Positions 39,429 to 48,170 of a stretch of DNA of 64,000 bases are shown one piece after another. The stretch covers positions 316,017 through 380,016 of the forward strand of contig NZ_JANUBZ010000002.1 in the NCBI RefSeq assembly GCF_024808665.1. The letters are read 5' to 3'. Each line of letters opens with the position of its first letter. The stretch's first letter is position 1. The notes under the pieces are model-generated. The model was not told the DNA's origin. It saw only the letters and a program-made list of their open reading frames with translations, and ran no database searches. The position numbers were made by a program, and so were the translations under genes. The DNA is from Mucilaginibacter empetricola. GTDB taxonomy: Bacteria; Bacteroidota; Bacteroidia; Sphingobacteriales; Sphingobacteriaceae.

Positions 39429-39977
39429 ATGACACGTTTAACAGCATTAAATCCCGAAGAAACTACTGGCAAATCAAAAGACTTGTTTAACGCGATACAA
39501 GGCAAATTGGGCATGGTACCTAACATGATGCGTACCATGGGCAGCTCACCGGCTTTACTGGAAGGCTATCTTAACCTAAGCGGAGCTTTATCTCACGGTA
39601 CTTTAGGCGCTAAAACCGGCGAATTATTAGCATTAGCCGTTGCCGAAAACAACGCCTGCGATTACTGTTTATCTGCCCACTCATTTATCGGCGAGAAATT
39701 GGTACACATCGATATCAATACTTTAAATAATGCCCGCAACGCCAACGCAGCTGACATTAAAACTGATGCAGCCCTTAAATTTGCAAATATCCTGGTAAAC
39801 AAAAAAGGATTGGTAAACGATGAAGATGTTGCTGCCGCCAAAGCAGCAGGGTTATCTGAAGGCGAAATTGGCGAAGTTGTTGGTCATGTTGCCCTTAATA
39901 TTTTAACTAACTATTTCAATAACACAGCAAAAACAGTTATTGATTTCCCTGAAGTTCACGCAGTGGCAGCAGTTTAA
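39429..39977 (+). CDS. AhpD-like carboxymuconolactone decarboxylase-family protein
   Basis: From the ATG at 39429 the product is 182 residues. The frame opens 31 codons earlier, but MTRLTALNPEETTGKSKDLF is the usual family start. The active-site motif is CDYC followed by His (Cys77, Cys80, His84) with Glu73 in front, the proton-relay arrangement of AhpD alkylhydroperoxidases. It is probably a thiol-dependent peroxidase, or an oxidoreductase of the uncharacterised peroxidase-related group. An AraC regulator and an NTF2-like protein follow on the same strand, suggesting a stress-response cluster. A 17-bp hairpin (40008-40047) lies directly downstream. Confidence 0.9.
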   Translation: MTRLTALNPEETTGKSKDLFNAIQGKLGMVPNMMRTMGSSPALLEGYLNLSGALSHGTLGAKTGELLALAVAENNACDYCLSAHSFIGEKLVHIDINTLNNARNANAADIKTDAALKFANILVNKKGLVNDEDVAAAKAAGLSEGEIGEVVGHVALNILTNYFNNTAKTVIDFPEVHAVAAV

Positions 39978-40007
39978 TTGTTGCAGTCTTATAATTTGAT
40001 ATCATTA

Positions 40008-40047
40008 TACAGTAAAAGTTAAAGAATATGCTTTAGCTTTTACTGTA
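40008..40047 (+). terminator. 17-bp hairpin between AhpD-like and NTF2-like genes
   Basis: TACAGTAAAAGTTAAAG / CTTTAGCTTTTACTGTA with one G-T pair and loop AATATG. No T-run follows, so it may be a weak terminator, an RNA-processing site or an operator. Confidence 0.55.
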
Positions 40048-40080
40048 ATGAGTAATTTTAACAACATAAACCACCGCATT

Positions 40081-40497
40081 ATGGAAAATAAAAGATATCC
40101 GCTGCCTCCGTTTAATATGGAAACCGCGCTTCAAAAAGTTCAGGCTGCCGAGGATGCCTGGAATACAAAAGATCCTGAAAAAGTTTGCTTGGCCTATACC
40201 ATTGATACCGAATGGCGCAATCGCACCGAATTTATAAACGGACGCGAGGAAGTTAAACAGTTTTTAACCCGCAAATGGGCCAAAGAACTTGATTATAAAT
40301 TGAAAAAGGAGTTATGGGGCTTCCGCGAAAACAGAATGGCCGTACGTTTTGAATATGAATGGCGCGATGCCAGCGGACAATGGTTTCGTGGCTATGGTAA
40401 CGAGTTGTGGGAGTTTGACGAGAATGGCTACATGCAAAAAAGATTTGCCAGCATAAATGACATGGCTATTGAGGAAAGTGATCGTAAATTAATATAA
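40081..40497 (+). CDS. NTF2-like protein, DUF1348 family
   Basis: From the ATG at 40081 the product is 138 residues. The opening [20 protein letters not shown] and the following [16 protein letters not shown] are the DUF1348 signature within the SnoaL/NTF2 cone-shaped fold, and [18 protein letters not shown] is the conserved final part. The frame extends 11 codons upstream to another ATG, but that segment is not family-like. These small cytoplasmic proteins are often found next to AraC regulators and oxidoreductases; their substrate is unknown. Here the AhpD-like gene lies upstream and an AraC gene downstream. The stop codon abuts a GCCTCACC palindromic repeat. Confidence 0.9.
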   Translation: MENKRYPLPPFNMETALQKVQAAEDAWNTKDPEKVCLAYTIDTEWRNRTEFINGREEVKQFLTRKWAKELDYKLKKELWGFRENRMAVRFEYEWRDASGQWFRGYGNELWEFDENGYMQKRFASINDMAIEESDRKLI

Positions 40498-40582
40498 GCC
40501 TCACCCAACCCTCTCCGGGGGAGAGGGTTCAAAAAAAGCGCGAAGTTAAAGTCCTACCCTTTGGAGAGGATTTAGGTGAGGC
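40498..40582. repeat. GCCTCACC...GGTGAGGC palindromic repeat, copy 3 (no insertion)
   Basis: The 85-bp copy runs GCCTCACCCAACCCTCTCC-GGG-GGAGAGGG, a GCGCGAAGTTAAAGTCCT middle, and GGAGAGGATTTAGGTGAGGC. Both hairpins are uninterrupted, so it is the empty reference for the copies at 19753 and 21982. It sits directly after a stop codon. Confidence 0.8.
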
Positions 40583-40624
40583 CAAAAACATCATCCCAAC
40601 TATAAAACAGCAACCAATTACCAC

Positions 40625-41506
40625 ATGCTTAACGCCCAAACAGTATTTACGTTAATAAATCCACAAAACGAGAACCTGGCTTTTCAGTTGTTCTCGTTCG
40701 AGGATGATAGTAGTTTTAACCAAATTCAACGGTACAATTACTATACGGTAGTTTGGGTAACGGCTGGCACCGGAAAATTGAAGACTCAATTCTCTGAGTA
40801 CACTTTTAGTGCAAATACGATGTTTACTTTTTCGCTTTATCAACCATTTATGATAACCGGCGAGGGTAGGATAGAGGGGATTGTTTTGAACTTTCACCCC
40901 GATTTTTTTTGTATCTATAAACACCACAAAGAAGTAGCATGTAACGGTATTTTATTTAACAATATTTATGAGCCGCCAATGATTGCGGTGGATGAAAACT
41001 CGGCGGCTACCTTTAATATGCTGATGGCGCAGCTAAAAGCTGAAATGCAAAATACAGCGCTGGCGCAATACGAGTTGATGGTATCGTACTTAAAGATTTT
41101 TTTAATTACAGCCGCCCGGTTAAAAACCGAGCAGCGTCCGGAAGAAAAGCAGGCTGATGTAAAAGAACCTTTTATACTTCAAAATTTAAAAGATGCTATT
41201 GAAGAGCATTTCAAAAAGAAACATTCTGCCAGCGAATATGCTGATATGCTGAATATATCTGCAAAAGCATTGGGACGGTTAACCAAAGCCTACTTCCAAA
41301 AAACGCTTACAGATATGATAGCCGAGCGTATTGTTATTGAAGCTAAACTCGAACTGTATTTAACCAATAAACCTGTAAAAGAAATAGCTTTTGAATTGGG
41401 CTACGCTGACGAATATTATTTTAGTCGCTTTTTTAAAACGAATGCCAGCGTGTCGCCACAGTTGTATCGCGATACAGTGGGCTTTGGCAAGGCAATGGCT
41501 GATTGA
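40625..41506 (+). CDS. AraC-family transcriptional regulator
   Basis: The 293-residue product has an N-terminal cupin-like sensor region (about 1-150, with NYYTVVWVTAGTGKLKTQF) and a C-terminal double helix-turn-helix (about 185-285). The HTH part contains ASEYADMLNISAKALGRLTK and the second-helix signature VKEIAFELGYADEYYFSRFF, which matches the AraC consensus (IA-x-x-xGF-x-d-x-s-YFsr-F). It probably binds a small ligand and controls nearby promoters. The AhpD-like and NTF2-like genes just upstream on the same strand are the best candidate targets, though a palindromic repeat intervenes. The ligand and operator sites are not identifiable. Confidence 0.93.
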   Translation: MLNAQTVFTLINPQNENLAFQLFSFEDDSSFNQIQRYNYYTVVWVTAGTGKLKTQFSEYTFSANTMFTFSLYQPFMITGEGRIEGIVLNFHPDFFCIYKHHKEVACNGILFNNIYEPPMIAVDENSAATFNMLMAQLKAEMQNTALAQYELMVSYLKIFLITAARLKTEQRPEEKQADVKEPFILQNLKDAIEEHFKKKHSASEYADMLNISAKALGRLTKAYFQKTLTDMIAERIVIEAKLELYLTNKPVKEIAFELGYADEYYFSRFFKTNASVSPQLYRDTVGFGKAMAD

Positions 41507-41637
41507 TGTTGTGGGTAAATAAATGGTAAAATATTCAACCTGTTAGGCGTAATAATTTAATAATTAGCAAAATTGCTTGATGATTTAATTTCATTTTTTG
41601 CTATTCTTGTGTTTTAACGCCAAATTCTCCCAGCCGG

Positions 41638-42420
41638 ATGTTGAAACTACTGCTTCCTTTTTTATTATTAAGTTTTGTTGCACAGGCCCAGCAAAAAATG
41701 ACCTGGCCCAATCATAAGAAAGCAGTAATTGTTTTAACTTATGATGATGGATTAAATTCGCAATTAAATACAGCCATACCGCAATTGGACTCGGCCCATT
41801 TGCCGGCAACCTTCTTTTTGATTGGCGATCTTACCGATCAAACCATTGTTAAATGGCGTAAAATCGAGAAAAAAGGTTACGAATTGGCTAATCATACCCT
41901 TTATCATCCTTGTTCAAGTGTGAATGATAACCCTGTTGCTTCAGAAACATACACCGTTTTTTCTATCATCAGAGAGATTAATTCAATGAATAATCTGCTT
42001 TATGCCATCGATGGTAAAAAGAACAGAACCTATGCTTATCCCTGTACTGAAACATCTGTTGGCGGAAAAGATTATGTAGAACCACTCCGCAAATCGGGCC
42101 TGATTAAATACGCACGCATCGGTGGCGATACGGAAGCCGTTATCACTGACTTTAAAAAACTTGACCCCCTTCGTGTACCATCGTACGGTTTAAATGGCAA
42201 AAGTACAGGTGCCGAGCTCATTGCATTTGTACAAAAGGTGCAGGCCCGCGGCGGTATGGGAATTATCATGTTTCACGGTATAGGCGGCGATTATATTACC
42301 ACATCGGCACAGGCACACAGGGAGTTGCTGGCCTATCTCAAAAAAAATAAAAAAGATATCTGGATAACCACTTTTATGCAGGCGATGGACTATATTACAC
42401 AGGCAAATAAATCAGATTAA
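41638..42420 (+). CDS. Exported polysaccharide deacetylase (NodB/CE4)
   Basis: The 260-residue product has a signal peptide (MLKLLLPFLLLSFVAQAQ). The NodB homology domain shows motif 1 TYDDGL (Asp36, Asp37), motif 2 NHTLYHP (His86 and His90, the metal ligands), motif 3 near YAYPCTE and a late IMFHGIG histidine. Such zinc enzymes remove N- or O-acetyl groups from chitin, peptidoglycan or exopolysaccharide outside the cytoplasm. A protein phosphatase gene follows closely, and an acyltransferase and a glycosyltransferase gene lie beyond, so envelope or exopolysaccharide modification is a reasonable theme. The ATG start gives a textbook signal peptide. Confidence 0.92.
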   Translation: MLKLLLPFLLLSFVAQAQQKMTWPNHKKAVIVLTYDDGLNSQLNTAIPQLDSAHLPATFFLIGDLTDQTIVKWRKIEKKGYELANHTLYHPCSSVNDNPVASETYTVFSIIREINSMNNLLYAIDGKKNRTYAYPCTETSVGGKDYVEPLRKSGLIKYARIGGDTEAVITDFKKLDPLRVPSYGLNGKSTGAELIAFVQKVQARGGMGIIMFHGIGGDYITTSAQAHRELLAYLKKNKKDIWITTFMQAMDYITQANKSD

Positions 42421-42458
42421 AATTCCTTTATTTGATCAATTCTGCCCCTGATTACAGA

Positions 42459-42992
42459 ATGTTTAAAAAAGTAAAGAGTACCATTATAGGCGCTGGTCTG
42501 GTGTTAGATTACATTTATGATAATATTCACCGTGTAATTACCGGACTGCCCCGCTTAAGCAGGAGCCAGATTTCTGCACACCTGTTTTTAGGTAGTCAAT
42601 ATAATTTAGTGGGTTTACAAAAGCTAAAAGCACTTGGCGTAACTGCCATTGTAAATATGCGCATGCACAATACCTATTCGGAAGCTGTTTACGAAGGTAT
42701 CAAATACCTGCACCTGCCCACTGTTGACAATACACCACCGCCCATTGATGTTTTAACGAAAGGTGCCGATTTTATAGATGAAGAGATAAAAAACGGAGGT
42801 ATAGTATACGTTCATTGCCGGCAGGGATTAGGCCGTGGGCCAACAATGGCAATGGCCTATCTTATAAAAAAAGGAATGACCTACGAAGGTGCCTACAATA
42901 CCATAAGGAGAGTCAGGATATTCATAAACCCCAGGCCAGGTCAGATAAAACGATTAAAGGAACTGGAGGGTTACTACGCCAATTTAAAGTAA
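42459..42992 (+). CDS. Dual-specificity protein phosphatase-like protein
   Basis: The 177-residue product (from the ATG at 42459; a TTG nine codons upstream is possible) has the cysteine phosphatase P-loop HCRQGLGR (His119, Cys120, Arg126). A likely general-acid aspartate occurs in LPTVDNTPPP (Asp90). The line SAHLFLGSQYNLVGLQKLKA is the typical start of DUSP domains. An N-terminal hydrophobic stretch (TIIGAGLVLDYIYDNIHRV) may attach it to the membrane. It could dephosphorylate proteins or phosphorylated sugars and lipids. It follows the deacetylase gene by 38 bases, likely in the same operon. The 3' end borders a CATTGCGAGG repeat. Confidence 0.88.
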   Translation: MFKKVKSTIIGAGLVLDYIYDNIHRVITGLPRLSRSQISAHLFLGSQYNLVGLQKLKALGVTAIVNMRMHNTYSEAVYEGIKYLHLPTVDNTPPPIDVLTKGADFIDEEIKNGGIVYVHCRQGLGRGPTMAMAYLIKKGMTYEGAYNTIRRVRIFINPRPGQIKRLKELEGYYANLK

Positions 42993-42996
42993 AAAA

Positions 42997-43060
42997 GCGT
43001 CATTGCGAGGAACAGCCTTTCCCGAACTTGTTTCGGGAAAGCAATCTCTACAAAGGACAG
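42997..43060. repeat. CGTCATTGCGAGG...GCAATCTC interspersed repeat with hairpin
   Basis: GCGTCATTGCGAGGAACAGC, then TTTCCCGAA-CTTGT-TTCGGGAAA (9-bp stem), then GCAATCTCTACAAAGGACAG. The CATTGCGAGG / GCAATCTC combination is a familiar interspersed bacterial repeat. It lies just after the phosphatase gene and may end its transcript. Confidence 0.65.
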
Positions 43061-43166
43061 TCAAATACAAGTGATTTTTTTAGGAGATTTATAAATAAAA
43101 TTCCAAGATAAATTGCATGTTCTTCTCAATGATTAGATAATATGTAAAAGAAACCTATCATTAAGT

Positions 43167-44216
43167 ATGCCCACCGCCAAACCTCAAAATATCGATTGGA
43201 TCAGTAACCTCCGGCTTATAGCCCTGTATGCTGTTATTATTTTGCATAGCACTTCGCCCTTGTTAATGGCCTATGGAAAAGTGCCCGCTGCTGATTGGTG
43301 GGAAGCCGATTTTTTAAATGCTTTGGTACGTTTTGCCGTGCCGGTTTTTGTGATGATAACAGGAGCCTTATTGTTGGGTAGGGAATATGAAATAGGCGAT
43401 TTCTTAAAAAAACGTTTAACAAGAGTGGTGATACCATTCCTGTTTTGGAGCCTGGTTTACATATGGTACTCGTGGTATATTGAAGAAATTACTTTTGGTC
43501 CCGATATCTGGTTTGATGTTAAACAGGTTTTGCATTTGCTCAAAATCGGAACGTCTTATCATTTATGGTATGTGTATATGCTTATCGGCTTGTATTTTTT
43601 TATTCCGGTTATAGGCAAATTTGTGCGCAATGCTTCTGAAAAAGAAATACTTTATTTTTTATTGGTTTGGTTTGCCGTAATGACCATTACACAGCCCTAT
43701 TTAAATCGTTTTAATCCATCAGTTGATATGCATTACTTTGCCGGCTATGCCGGTTACCTGGTACTGGGGCATTATTTGGCATTTAAGGAGTTTAATGTCC
43801 CACGTCTCCGTTTATGGATGATTTTACTTTTTATTGTCAGCGTAGCTGTTATTACTGTTGGATCGTGGTGGATTATCAGGTATCCCCAATATCCCGGTAC
43901 CATGTTTTATGAGCCGGTTAATCCCTTTGTGCTAACGCTTTCGGCAAGTATATTTATAGTTGTTAAACTTTCTATTCCTAAAGTACCATCTGTTATTATT
44001 AGGACGCGCGATTTTGCTGGAAAGTACAATTATGGTATCTATTTGGGTCATGCACTCATTTTGTATTTCCTGGATGATCCTTTTGGTATCAGTTTTAAAT
44101 TGTGTACGCCAATTATAAGCATTCCCTTAACTGCTCTTATTTGTTTCCTTGTAACGCTGCTGATGGTTTGGATTATTAATAAAATACCCTTTATAGGCAA
44201 ATGGATTTCGGGTTAA
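43167..44216 (+). CDS. Membrane acyltransferase (acyltransferase 3 family)
   Basis: The 349-residue inner-membrane protein has about ten helices. The first part has the family signature NLRLIALYAVIILHSTSPL, where the histidine of VIILHS is the conserved catalytic residue, followed by RFAVPVFVMITGALLLGREY, with the conserved VPxFfxxSG-like line. OafA/YrhL relatives transfer acyl groups from the cytoplasm to sugars of exopolysaccharide, O-antigen or peptidoglycan. The neighbouring deacetylase and the downstream GT39 gene fit an envelope-glycan role. The spacing of 85 bases to the next gene allows, but does not prove, an operon. Confidence 0.92.
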   Translation: MPTAKPQNIDWISNLRLIALYAVIILHSTSPLLMAYGKVPAADWWEADFLNALVRFAVPVFVMITGALLLGREYEIGDFLKKRLTRVVIPFLFWSLVYIWYSWYIEEITFGPDIWFDVKQVLHLLKIGTSYHLWYVYMLIGLYFFIPVIGKFVRNASEKEILYFLLVWFAVMTITQPYLNRFNPSVDMHYFAGYAGYLVLGHYLAFKEFNVPRLRLWMILLFIVSVAVITVGSWWIIRYPQYPGTMFYEPVNPFVLTLSASIFIVVKLSIPKVPSVIIRTRDFAGKYNYGIYLGHALILYFLDDPFGISFKLCTPIISIPLTALICFLVTLLMVWIINKIPFIGKWISG

Positions 44217-44301
44217 ACAATTCTGATAAGATAAAAAAGCCTGATATTTCGTATTTTTTTTAGAGATTTGCCCACTTGCAAACTGTGCTTATTTTACCCC
44301 G

Positions 44302-45924
44302 ATGAAGAAACTAACCGAAAAGAATGCAGCATCGTACGTAGCTGTAATGATTTTTATAACTTTTGTACTGCGCTGTTTCATTGCCGCTTATACAGGCCTT
44401 GGTAACGGTGAGTCTTATTATTTCAGAGGGGCACTTCATCTCGATCTCAGTTACTTTGATCAGCCGCCATTGTTTTTTTGGTTGGGTGCCATCAGCATAA
44501 AGATCTTCGGCCTTACAAACTTCGGCATCCGTTTTCCATCCGTATTGTTATTTGCAGGTACCACCTGGATGCTTTTTATAGTTACTAAGAAGCTATTTAA
44601 CGCCAAAGCTGGTTTCTGGGCTGCAGTTATTATGAACCTGAGCGCCGTATTTACTGTTGCGGTTGCCTGCTGGTACCAGCCCGATGCGCCGTTGATGTTC
44701 TTTTGGTTGATAGCTACTTATTTTATTGTGGAACTGATGGTTGGCCCCGGTGCCGAGCATTCTGAGCTTACCCGTAATAGTCGCCGTACATGGCTGCTGT
44801 GGCTGGCAGTGGGCATAAGCATGGGCTTGGCTACTTTAAGTAAATACCACGTGCTGTTTTTATTTGCCGGCGTGTTTATGTTTATCGCCACCAATAAAAA
44901 CCAACGTCACTGGCTGCGCCATCCGGGGCCGTATATCGCTATCTTGATTACTATTATAATGGCTTCGCCAATATTGTGGTGGAATTATAATAACAACTGG
45001 GTATCTTTTGTTTTCCAGGGATCGAGGGCAGGAGTGGGCGAAAAATTCCATTTACATATTGATTGGTTTTTACGCAGCATCGGCGGGCAGGCGGCTTATT
45101 TATTGCCATGGATCTGGTTCCCAACTATCAGGCAACTATTTATATCGTATAAATTACGTAAGCAATTGCTGGCATACAGCTTTATATTCTGGATGGCTAT
45201 TTTGCCTATCGTATTTTTTACCGTAGTTACCCTATGGGCCGATTTACAATACCATTTTCACTGGCAGGCGCCAGGTTATATGATGCTGTTTATAGCTTTA
45301 GGTTTTGCTGTCGACAGAAGCTTGAACAGTGAATCGCCAAACAAAAAACTTACCCGCCGTTGGATTAATTTCTCTGTTGTTTTTACCGTTCTTACTATAA
45401 CCGTTTTAACACTTCATATGGTTACCGGCTTCTGGAGTGCTTACGGACCGAAAGCAGTGGTTCATTACTTTCATGGTGATAATTTAGATCCTACCATACA
45501 GGGTATTGACTATAATGATATCCAAACCCGTTTTGAAAAAGAAGGCTGGCTCAATAACCCGCATATTTTTACCGGCAGCACACGCTGGTGGCTTACCGGT
45601 AAACTAGACTGGGCGCTAAAAGGTAAAAAAGACATCGTAGTATTTAACGCTGATCCACGTAACCTGGCATTCTTGGTTGATCCTAAAAAATTGATAGGCG
45701 AGGATTGTATTATAGTTGGCGATAAACACAAGCCATATGTGGATGCCGATGTTAAACCATTTTTTGACGATGTAAAGCAATTGGCCGATATTCCGATTAT
45801 CCGTAATGGTGTGGAGTACACTTTGCAGGTTTACTATTGCAAAAACTTCCATGTACCAACCCATGAACGTATGGATTTACCGGTATATCGTCAATTGATC
45901 GGCCTGCCGCCGTTTGGGAAATGA
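44302..45924 (+). CDS. Membrane glycosyltransferase, GT39/ArnT-like
   Basis: The 540-residue GT-C enzyme has about a dozen helices and a C-terminal soluble domain (about 400-540). The first external loop contains the catalytic acidic residue Glu38 in GNGESYYFRGALHLDLSYFD, and then QPPLFFW, the usual DexYy...hPPL arrangement of PMT_2 proteins. It should transfer a sugar from a polyprenyl-phosphate donor to lipid A, a glycan or protein on the periplasmic side. Donor and acceptor are unknown. It follows the acyltransferase gene on the same strand. A decayed REP palindrome sits just after the stop. Confidence 0.93.
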   Translation: MKKLTEKNAASYVAVMIFITFVLRCFIAAYTGLGNGESYYFRGALHLDLSYFDQPPLFFWLGAISIKIFGLTNFGIRFPSVLLFAGTTWMLFIVTKKLFNAKAGFWAAVIMNLSAVFTVAVACWYQPDAPLMFFWLIATYFIVELMVGPGAEHSELTRNSRRTWLLWLAVGISMGLATLSKYHVLFLFAGVFMFIATNKNQRHWLRHPGPYIAILITIIMASPILWWNYNNNWVSFVFQGSRAGVGEKFHLHIDWFLRSIGGQAAYLLPWIWFPTIRQLFISYKLRKQLLAYSFIFWMAILPIVFFTVVTLWADLQYHFHWQAPGYMMLFIALGFAVDRSLNSESPNKKLTRRWINFSVVFTVLTITVLTLHMVTGFWSAYGPKAVVHYFHGDNLDPTIQGIDYNDIQTRFEKEGWLNNPHIFTGSTRWWLTGKLDWALKGKKDIVVFNADPRNLAFLVDPKKLIGEDCIIVGDKHKPYVDADVKPFFDDVKQLADIPIIRNGVEYTLQVYYCKNFHVPTHERMDLPVYRQLIGLPPFGK

Positions 45925-45933
45925 TCTTTTCTG

Positions 45934-45958
45934 TAACGATGGGTTTAATCCATCATTA
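45934..45958. repeat. Decayed copy of the CGATGGG REP palindrome
   Basis: TAACGATGGGTTTAATCCATCATTA, one mismatch in a nine-base stem. It is related to 12571-12599 and to the split unit at 30692-30925. Confidence 0.55.
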
Positions 45959-46044
45959 TAAATGAAATTTCGCCAAATGATACAAATTCAATAGATTTTT
46001 GCTATTTTTCGGAGATTGAAGTTTAAACGAATTGCCCTAATTGA

Positions 46045-47853
46045 TTGAATACTAAGTACACAAATTCAGCAAACCGCTTTGCCTGTTTTTGCTTTTCATT
46101 AAGCAGAATTATTGCGCGACGGTTTGTCTCAAAAAAAACGTATAGGTCGGTAAAAATTGTTTGCCTGATGTTGGTTTGCTATCCGCATCTGCTATCCGCA
46201 CAATCCGTAAATATTATTCCCCTTCCCAACTTATTCAAGCTTACTGAAGGAACGTTTCATCTTAATGGCAACACCATTATTGGGATGAACAGCGATATGC
46301 TGTTGCCACAGGCCCATTACCTGCAAACGGAATTGCAAAAGGCCGACAGCCTTTTAGTGGCCGTTGATCCTAACGAGGTAAAGGCTTTGATTGATTTGCA
46401 GCTAGTTAGCGGGGATGGTATTCCTGGGGCTTACTCTTTAAAAATAGAACCGCAGCACGTCACCATAAAAGCAACCGATAACCAGGGTATATTTTATGGT
46501 ATTGTTTCGTTACTGCAACTCATTAAACAACAACCCGCAGGCAACGACCTCGTATTGCAAAGCTGCGAAATAATAGACGCTCCGCGGTATCAATGGCGCG
46601 GACTGATGCTCGACGAATCCAGGCACTTTTTTGGAAAAGAGAAGGTTAAGCAATTGCTAGACTGGATGGCTTTTTACAAATTGAATAAGCTGCACTGGCA
46701 CTTAACAGATGGCGCTGGCTGGCGCATCGAAATAAAAAAATATCCTCAACTGACAGCTGTAGGTGGATGCGGAAATCATACCGACAGCCTGGCGGATGCG
46801 CAGTATTATACACAAGATGATATTAAGGAAATTGTGGTATATGCCTCCGAACGCTTTATAACCATAGTGCCCGAAATTGATATGCCGGGCCATGCCACAG
46901 CAGCAAACAGAGCTTATCCCGAATTTAGTGGTGGTATTACACCCAAATATCCCAACTTTACTTTCGATCCGGCAAATGAAAACGTTTACGCCTTTTTAGC
47001 CAATGTGTTAAAAGAAGTAGACGGACTTTTTCCGGGAAATTTGATTCATTTGGGTGGCGATGAAGTATCGTACGGCATACAGGCCTGGGCAGGTAGACCA
47101 GCTATTACCGAAATGCTCACCAAAAATAACTTTACCTCGCTGAACGACCTGGAGCATTACTTTTTTAAAAGAATGGCCGATACCGTTTTTAAGCTGAATG
47201 ACAAAGTATTGTGCTGGGATGAGGCTGCAGATACGGATTTACCGGCAGGCAAAACTATTGTTTTTTGGTGGCGACAAAATATACCGGGAAGCTTACAACT
47301 GGCGCTTCAAAAAAAATATCAGGTAGTGCTTTGTCCGAGATTGCCTTTATATTTTGATTTTATGCAGGATAAGGAGCATCTCTCTGGCAGAAAGTGGAAT
47401 GGCAGCTTCAACAGTGAAAGCGAGGTTTATAATTTCCCCGATAAACAAATGCCCCCGGAAATAGTAAAATCAAGTCAAATACTGGGTATTCAGGCTAATT
47501 TATGGACAGAAACCGTAGGCTCTGCGAAACGACTCGACTTTATGATATTTCCTCGCATAGCAGCCCTGGCCGAAGCAGCCTGGACAGACTCTTTATCAAA
47601 AAATGAAACGTCCTTTAATGACAGGTTAAAAACGAATTTTATTTTATACGATAAGGCTGGTATTTATTATTATAACCCATTTAATCCACCGGCACATCCC
47701 GAAGCGATTGACTTTGCACCGCATATCGTTATGCCGCATTTAAAAGAGCGGCGTGGTAAACATGGGCATAAGCGGGGTGGGCATCATCATTCGCCTGGTT
47801 CCATTTCAAAAGAACATCATCATGCAAAAGGAAAAAGAAAGCGTAGGGAGTGA
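46045..47853 (+). CDS. Secreted beta-N-acetylhexosaminidase (GH20) with His/Lys-rich tail
   Basis: The 602-residue product has an N-terminal hydrophobic signal segment (VKIVCLMLVCYPHLLSAQ), a GH20b domain (about 55-185) and the GH20 barrel beginning YQWRGLMLDESRHFFGK and KLNKLHWHLTDGAGWRI. The catalytic pair Asp339-Glu340 lies in HLGGDEVSYG. It removes terminal GlcNAc or GalNAc from glycans outside the cytoplasm. The frame opens at a TTG and no ATG suits the signal peptide, so the start is uncertain. The last ~35 residues are highly basic and histidine-rich (KERRGKHGHKRGGHHHS, KEHHHAKGKRKRRE), which is not part of the GH20 fold and may bind metal or an anionic surface. Confidence 0.9.
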   Translation: MNTKYTNSANRFACFCFSLSRIIARRFVSKKTYRSVKIVCLMLVCYPHLLSAQSVNIIPLPNLFKLTEGTFHLNGNTIIGMNSDMLLPQAHYLQTELQKADSLLVAVDPNEVKALIDLQLVSGDGIPGAYSLKIEPQHVTIKATDNQGIFYGIVSLLQLIKQQPAGNDLVLQSCEIIDAPRYQWRGLMLDESRHFFGKEKVKQLLDWMAFYKLNKLHWHLTDGAGWRIEIKKYPQLTAVGGCGNHTDSLADAQYYTQDDIKEIVVYASERFITIVPEIDMPGHATAANRAYPEFSGGITPKYPNFTFDPANENVYAFLANVLKEVDGLFPGNLIHLGGDEVSYGIQAWAGRPAITEMLTKNNFTSLNDLEHYFFKRMADTVFKLNDKVLCWDEAADTDLPAGKTIVFWWRQNIPGSLQLALQKKYQVVLCPRLPLYFDFMQDKEHLSGRKWNGSFNSESEVYNFPDKQMPPEIVKSSQILGIQANLWTETVGSAKRLDFMIFPRIAALAEAAWTDSLSKNETSFNDRLKTNFILYDKAGIYYYNPFNPPAHPEAIDFAPHIVMPHLKERRGKHGHKRGGHHHSPGSISKEHHHAKGKRKRRE

Positions 47854-47890
47854 GGGTAATAAGTTCCAGCATGACATCATTGGATAGAAA

Positions 47891-48042
47891 GACCCCATCG
47901 GGGTCAAATATCGGTAGGAAAAAAAACAACAATTATTTCGTGCCATCGGTACGAAACCTATACGGCGGCAAGGTGGCGTACCTACAGCACGCTAAAATCG
48001 GCTATAACAATATTTCTACCAATATTTTGCACCTAGGGCGCA
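47891..48042. repeat. Composite palindromic interspersed repeat
   Basis: Contains GACCCC-ATC-GGGGTC (47891-47905), TTTCGTGCC-ATC-GGTACGAAA (47936-47956), and an outer inverted pair AATATCGGTAG (47907-47917) / CTACCAATATT (48016-48026). Two hairpins share an ATC loop. I recall similar sequence from other Sphingobacteria, but that is not verified. A 71-codon frame crosses it and is not considered a gene. Confidence 0.65.
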
Positions 48043-48158
48043 TTTTTGTCATTTCACCTTCATAGTCTCCGGATTTTAAAACTCAGCATGACGTTTATAT
48101 TTATTATTTCGTAAACTCATTGCTATGTATGAAGCCACGCTTTTTCGCGCTATAAAGC

Positions 48159-48166
48159 TATCTTTG
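48159..48166 (+). promoter_or_regulatory. -7 box of pyrC, leaderless arrangement
   Basis: TATCTTTG matches TAnnTTTG exactly, followed by CAGC and the ATG at 48171. Confidence 0.6.
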
Positions 48167-48170
48167 CAGC

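Noticed and set aside
47850..48065. 71-codon frame after the GH20 gene
   Set aside because: It covers the composite palindromic repeat; hairpin-forming DNA gives an accidental open frame.
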